64,000 nt of DNA from JAJFJD01 sp965228975 (lineage in GTDB: Bacteria > Pseudomonadota > Alphaproteobacteria > UBA8366). Below are positions 61,730-64,000 of this stretch, in pieces. A program made the position numbers and the translations under genes. The stretch spans positions 4,464,001 through 4,528,000 of the forward strand of contig OZ245851.1 of NCBI GenBank assembly GCA_965228975.1, read 5' to 3'. A model generated the notes under the pieces. That model searched no databases, was not told the DNA's origin, and was given only the letters and a program-made list of their open reading frames with translations. Every line of letters starts with the position of its first letter. The first letter of the stretch is position 1.

Positions 61730-62989
61730 TTAGAAACGGTCGATCCGGTAGGGGGTCATGTCGACGTCGAGCGTCTCGCCCGCGATCAGCCCGGCCAGGA
61801 TCTCGCCGGTCTTGGGCGCCATCGTCAGGCCCGTGTGGCCATGGCCGAAAGCGGCGTAGAGGTTCTCGAAGCCGGGGATGTCGCCGAGAAAGGGCACCGA
61901 GTCCGGCGTCGACGGCCGGGGACCCATCCACTCGACAGTGTCATTCACGTTGATATCCGGGAACATCCGTTTCACGAGCCGCGCGAAGACCTGCGCCCGC
62001 CGATAGTCCGGCGGCGCGTCCACGCCCGCGAACTCGGCGGTGCCCGCGCAGCGCACCCCCGCATTCATCGAGCTGACTACGAATTTGCCGTCCACGTTCA
62101 TGATCGCGTTGTTCAGGATCACGCCGGGGTCGCGGAACACCAGATGGTAGCCGCGCTCGGCTTCGAGCGCGCATTTGACGCCCAGCCCGGACAGCAGCTT
62201 GCCCGACCAGGCGCCCATCGCGACGACCACGCGTTTCGCCGGGACCGGCCCGGCATCGGTCTCGATCCGCCAGGTACCACCCTCTTCGGGCACCAGGCGT
62301 TCGACGGAACAACGGCGGAAGTCGACGCCCAACGACTGCGCCTTCTCCGCCAGCGCCTTGCCGATGCCGCCGGGGTCGAGCGCGCGCCCCTGCTGCTTGA
62401 TCAGGACCGCCGCCTCGAATTCCGGCGACAGCGCCGGCTCAACCTCGCGCAGCGCGCCGCCCTTCACCACCTCGAGGGGGACCTGACGGTCGCGCCGCAT
62501 GCGCCAGCCCAGCGCCGACAGGTCCGCATCCGCCGCGTTCTTATAGACATGCACGTAGACGCCATCGCGGATTAGGTCTTCCCGGCCCGTCCCCGCGATA
62601 TGCCGCCGGTAAATATCCAGCGTCGGGCGGGTCAACGCGATCATCGCATCGGCGATCGCGTCCAACCCCTCGCGCCGGGCCGCACGCAGGAAGCGCACGC
62701 CCCACGGCAGGAAGGTCGGCAAATAGCCGAGGCGGAGCGCGATCGGCCCCTCCGGGTCGATCAACCATTTCGGCACGCTCTTCCAAAGGCCGGGCATGGA
62801 CTGCGGCACGCAGGACCACGGCGACAGCGACCCGGCGTTACCGTAACTCGCACCTTCCGCCGGCGGGTTGCGGTCGAGCAGCGCCACCTTGAAGCCGCGC
62901 TCCACGAGCGACAAGGCGGTGCAGATGCCGACGATCCCGGCGCCCAGCACCGTCACGTCCGCGGGTTCATTCGATTGATTTTCCGTCAT
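61730..62989 (-). CDS. dadA: FAD-dependent D-amino acid dehydrogenase (DadA-like)
   Basis: Oxidative deaminase of the DAO family, 419 residues. The FAD motif is VTVLGAGIVGICTALSLVERG, then LLDRNPPAEGASYGNAG with the conserved SYGNAG; the C-terminal FGHGHTGLTMAPKTGEIL is typical of DadA-type enzymes. The start at 62989 follows GGGGGAG by about 8 nt; in-frame codons further upstream lie in the gap. It feeds electrons to the respiratory chain from D-amino acids; related sarcosine/glycine-type oxidases are the alternative. It lies 100 bp after the cupin gene on the same strand. Confidence 0.88.
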   Translation of the reverse strand: MTENQSNEPADVTVLGAGIVGICTALSLVERGFKVALLDRNPPAEGASYGNAGSLSPWSCVPQSMPGLWKSVPKWLIDPEGPIALRLGYLPTFLPWGVRFLRAARREGLDAIADAMIALTRPTLDIYRRHIAGTGREDLIRDGVYVHVYKNAADADLSALGWRMRRDRQVPLEVVKGGALREVEPALSPEFEAAVLIKQQGRALDPGGIGKALAEKAQSLGVDFRRCSVERLVPEEGGTWRIETDAGPVPAKRVVVAMGAWSGKLLSGLGVKCALEAERGYHLVFRDPGVILNNAIMNVDGKFVVSSMNAGVRCAGTAEFAGVDAPPDYRRAQVFARLVKRMFPDINVNDTVEWMGPRPSTPDSVPFLGDIPGFENLYAAFGHGHTGLTMAPKTGEILAGLIAGETLDVDMTPYRIDRF

Positions 62990-63089
62990 CGCGGCCGCTC
63001 CCCCTCGCATATCAGCGTCGGCGTCAATTGTTCGCCATCGTCGGGGGTTTGACAACTTTCGACGAACGGGCGACGGCTGGGCCGGCGCC

Positions 63090-63842
63090 TTAACGATCTT
63101 CGTTCGGATATTGCAGGATGAGCGCCTCGAGGCCGTTTCCGCCGGCGCGTATCTCGAACTCGTCCTCGCAATTCTCGACAACGACCATGGACCAAAGGGG
63201 CAATTCCTCGCCGTCGTGCAGCATGCTGCCGTTCCCGACGAACACGTAGTAGCCGCCGGCGATCCTGGGGTCCGGTCCCTGTACGGTCATGCCGGCGCCC
63301 AACCGGACAATCCTGGCGCACATGCCGTCGTCGCCCTCGAGCGCCGTCGACCACGCCGCTTCGGTGCGGGCCCGGAGAACCGGCTCGATCGAGAAGCCGA
63401 TTTGTTCGGATGTTATGTTGCGCCGTTTGCTCGGCCGGATTTTCTCCTTCGCCTCGTCCCTGTTGTGAATGTAGATCGGCTTGGAATCGCCGGTGTACAT
63501 CCTGAGCGCGACAAAGGAGAGGCCTTCCGGACCGGCCGTGACCGGGCCATAGGCGGTGTGATGGTCCTTGAACTGAACCGTCAGCGGTTTCAACGCCTGC
63601 CCGCGGTTACCGATGGTGCCCGATCCGGCAATGAAGAGCTGGAACATGGTTACGCCGTGGAAATGCGGCTTGATCGCCTCATGCGCCTGCAGTTCCGACA
63701 TCGTCGCTTGCGGCCCCGGCGCAGGGCTCGTCGCGGTGCGCGGGCCGAAAAAGGTAGTGCCCCAGTGCTGAATTCCCGTGCCGGGTGAAATCACGTCGTA
63801 GCGCTCGGCAAGCGCATCGGCGCCGCTACGGGCATAGATCAT
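63090..63842 (-). CDS. Cupin-fold protein, copy 2
   Basis: A 250-residue bicupin-like protein paralogous to 41958-42749. Barrel 1 carries IKPHFHGVTMFQLFIAGSG, then ALKPLTVQFKDHHTAYGP; barrel 2 is around GGYYVFVGNGSMLHDGEELP. The middle is rich in Lys/Arg (NRDEAKEKIRPSKRR). The ATG at 63842 has AGAAGGAAG about 8 nt upstream. It is placed directly before the DadA-like gene, so a link to amino-acid or amine metabolism is possible (inference). Confidence 0.75.
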   Translation of the reverse strand: MIYARSGADALAERYDVISPGTGIQHWGTTFFGPRTATSPAPGPQATMSELQAHEAIKPHFHGVTMFQLFIAGSGTIGNRGQALKPLTVQFKDHHTAYGPVTAGPEGLSFVALRMYTGDSKPIYIHNRDEAKEKIRPSKRRNITSEQIGFSIEPVLRARTEAAWSTALEGDDGMCARIVRLGAGMTVQGPDPRIAGGYYVFVGNGSMLHDGEELPLWSMVVVENCEDEFEIRAGGNGLEALILQYPNEDR

Positions 63843-64000
63843 AATCGAGCTTCCTTCTGCCGCCTCGACCCGCCACACAACCGACACGGCAAGTCATACG
63901 GTCTGGCGGATCCGGTGCATAGAAGCCTATGACAAAGCGGCGCCGGGGGCGACTCGCGACCCCGCCGAACAGCGATCCTGCCGGTCCTCGAGACATTTGG

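Overview
The window is GC-rich bacterial DNA, densely packed with genes on both strands. The gene set (NnrU, YggT–DUF167–FolD, DUF3253, iron-sulfur photolyase, Mo-hydroxylase, CaiB/BaiF CoA-transferase, many MmgE/PrpD and 2-oxoglutarate dioxygenase genes) points to an alphaproteobacterium with a heterotrophic, catabolically versatile lifestyle, probably Rhodospirillales-like. That placement is inference from gene content, not a phylogenetic result.

Layout. 1-7.4 kb: end of an ArgE-type deacetylase, an iron-sulfur photolyase, an MmgE/PrpD gene, a nitrilase-family amidase, an unknown protein and a seven-bladed WD40 lipoprotein. 7.6-8.1 kb: a mobile-DNA scar with CAGGGAA repeats and a decayed IS6-type transposase. 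8.2-22 kb: an EamA exporter, a CrtI-like flavoprotein, a second MmgE/PrpD, a compact minus-strand cluster (PrpD-like dehydratase, HMG-CoA-lyase-like enzyme, class III CoA-transferase, SMP-30 lactonase, SGNH hydrolase) and, divergent from it, a plus-strand series (CMD-family protein, zinc-type dehydrogenase, RraA-like aldolase, O-methyltransferase).

22.4-24.5 kb holds a complete 2042-bp IS1595-family transposon with 25-bp imperfect terminal inverted repeats and a perfect 8-bp target duplication (TAACTTTA). It carries three cargo genes: a two-helix membrane protein, an ImmA/IrrE-type metallopeptidase and a small basic protein. Its insertion separated a lipocalin-like gene's start codon from its Shine-Dalgarno sequence. 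The right flank still holds that sequence, GAAGGA, and the original junction can be rebuilt from the duplication.

24.8-41.6 kb: a fourth MmgE/PrpD, a five-gene Mo-hydroxylase operon (FAD, Mo and 2Fe-2S subunits, unknown protein, SDR), a VOC protein, a ThDP enzyme, two adjacent TauD/TfdA dioxygenases, an SDR that has lost its catalytic motif, an alpha/beta hydrolase, a luciferase-like monooxygenase and a four-domain rhodanese. 42-52.6 kb: a cupin protein, an RND efflux pair, a second EamA exporter, a PhyH-type dioxygenase, a Gfo/Idh/MocA oxidoreductase and a MetE-like protein. 52.8-53.9 kb: an apparently intact IS6-type element abutting the 3' remnant of a serine-recombinase gene.

From tRNA-Ala(CGC) at 54.1 kb rightwards the content turns to housekeeping: yggT, DUF167, folD, DUF3253, NnrU, GNAT, SDR, argG, a lipoprotein, rlmN, a DadA-type dehydrogenase and a cupin paralogue of the 42-kb gene. 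Scars at 7.6-8.1 and 52.8-54.1 kb, the second at the 3' side of a tRNA gene, suggest that the catabolic block between them is an acquired island; this is inference. I saw no conventional transcription-factor gene, no rRNA and no CRISPR array.
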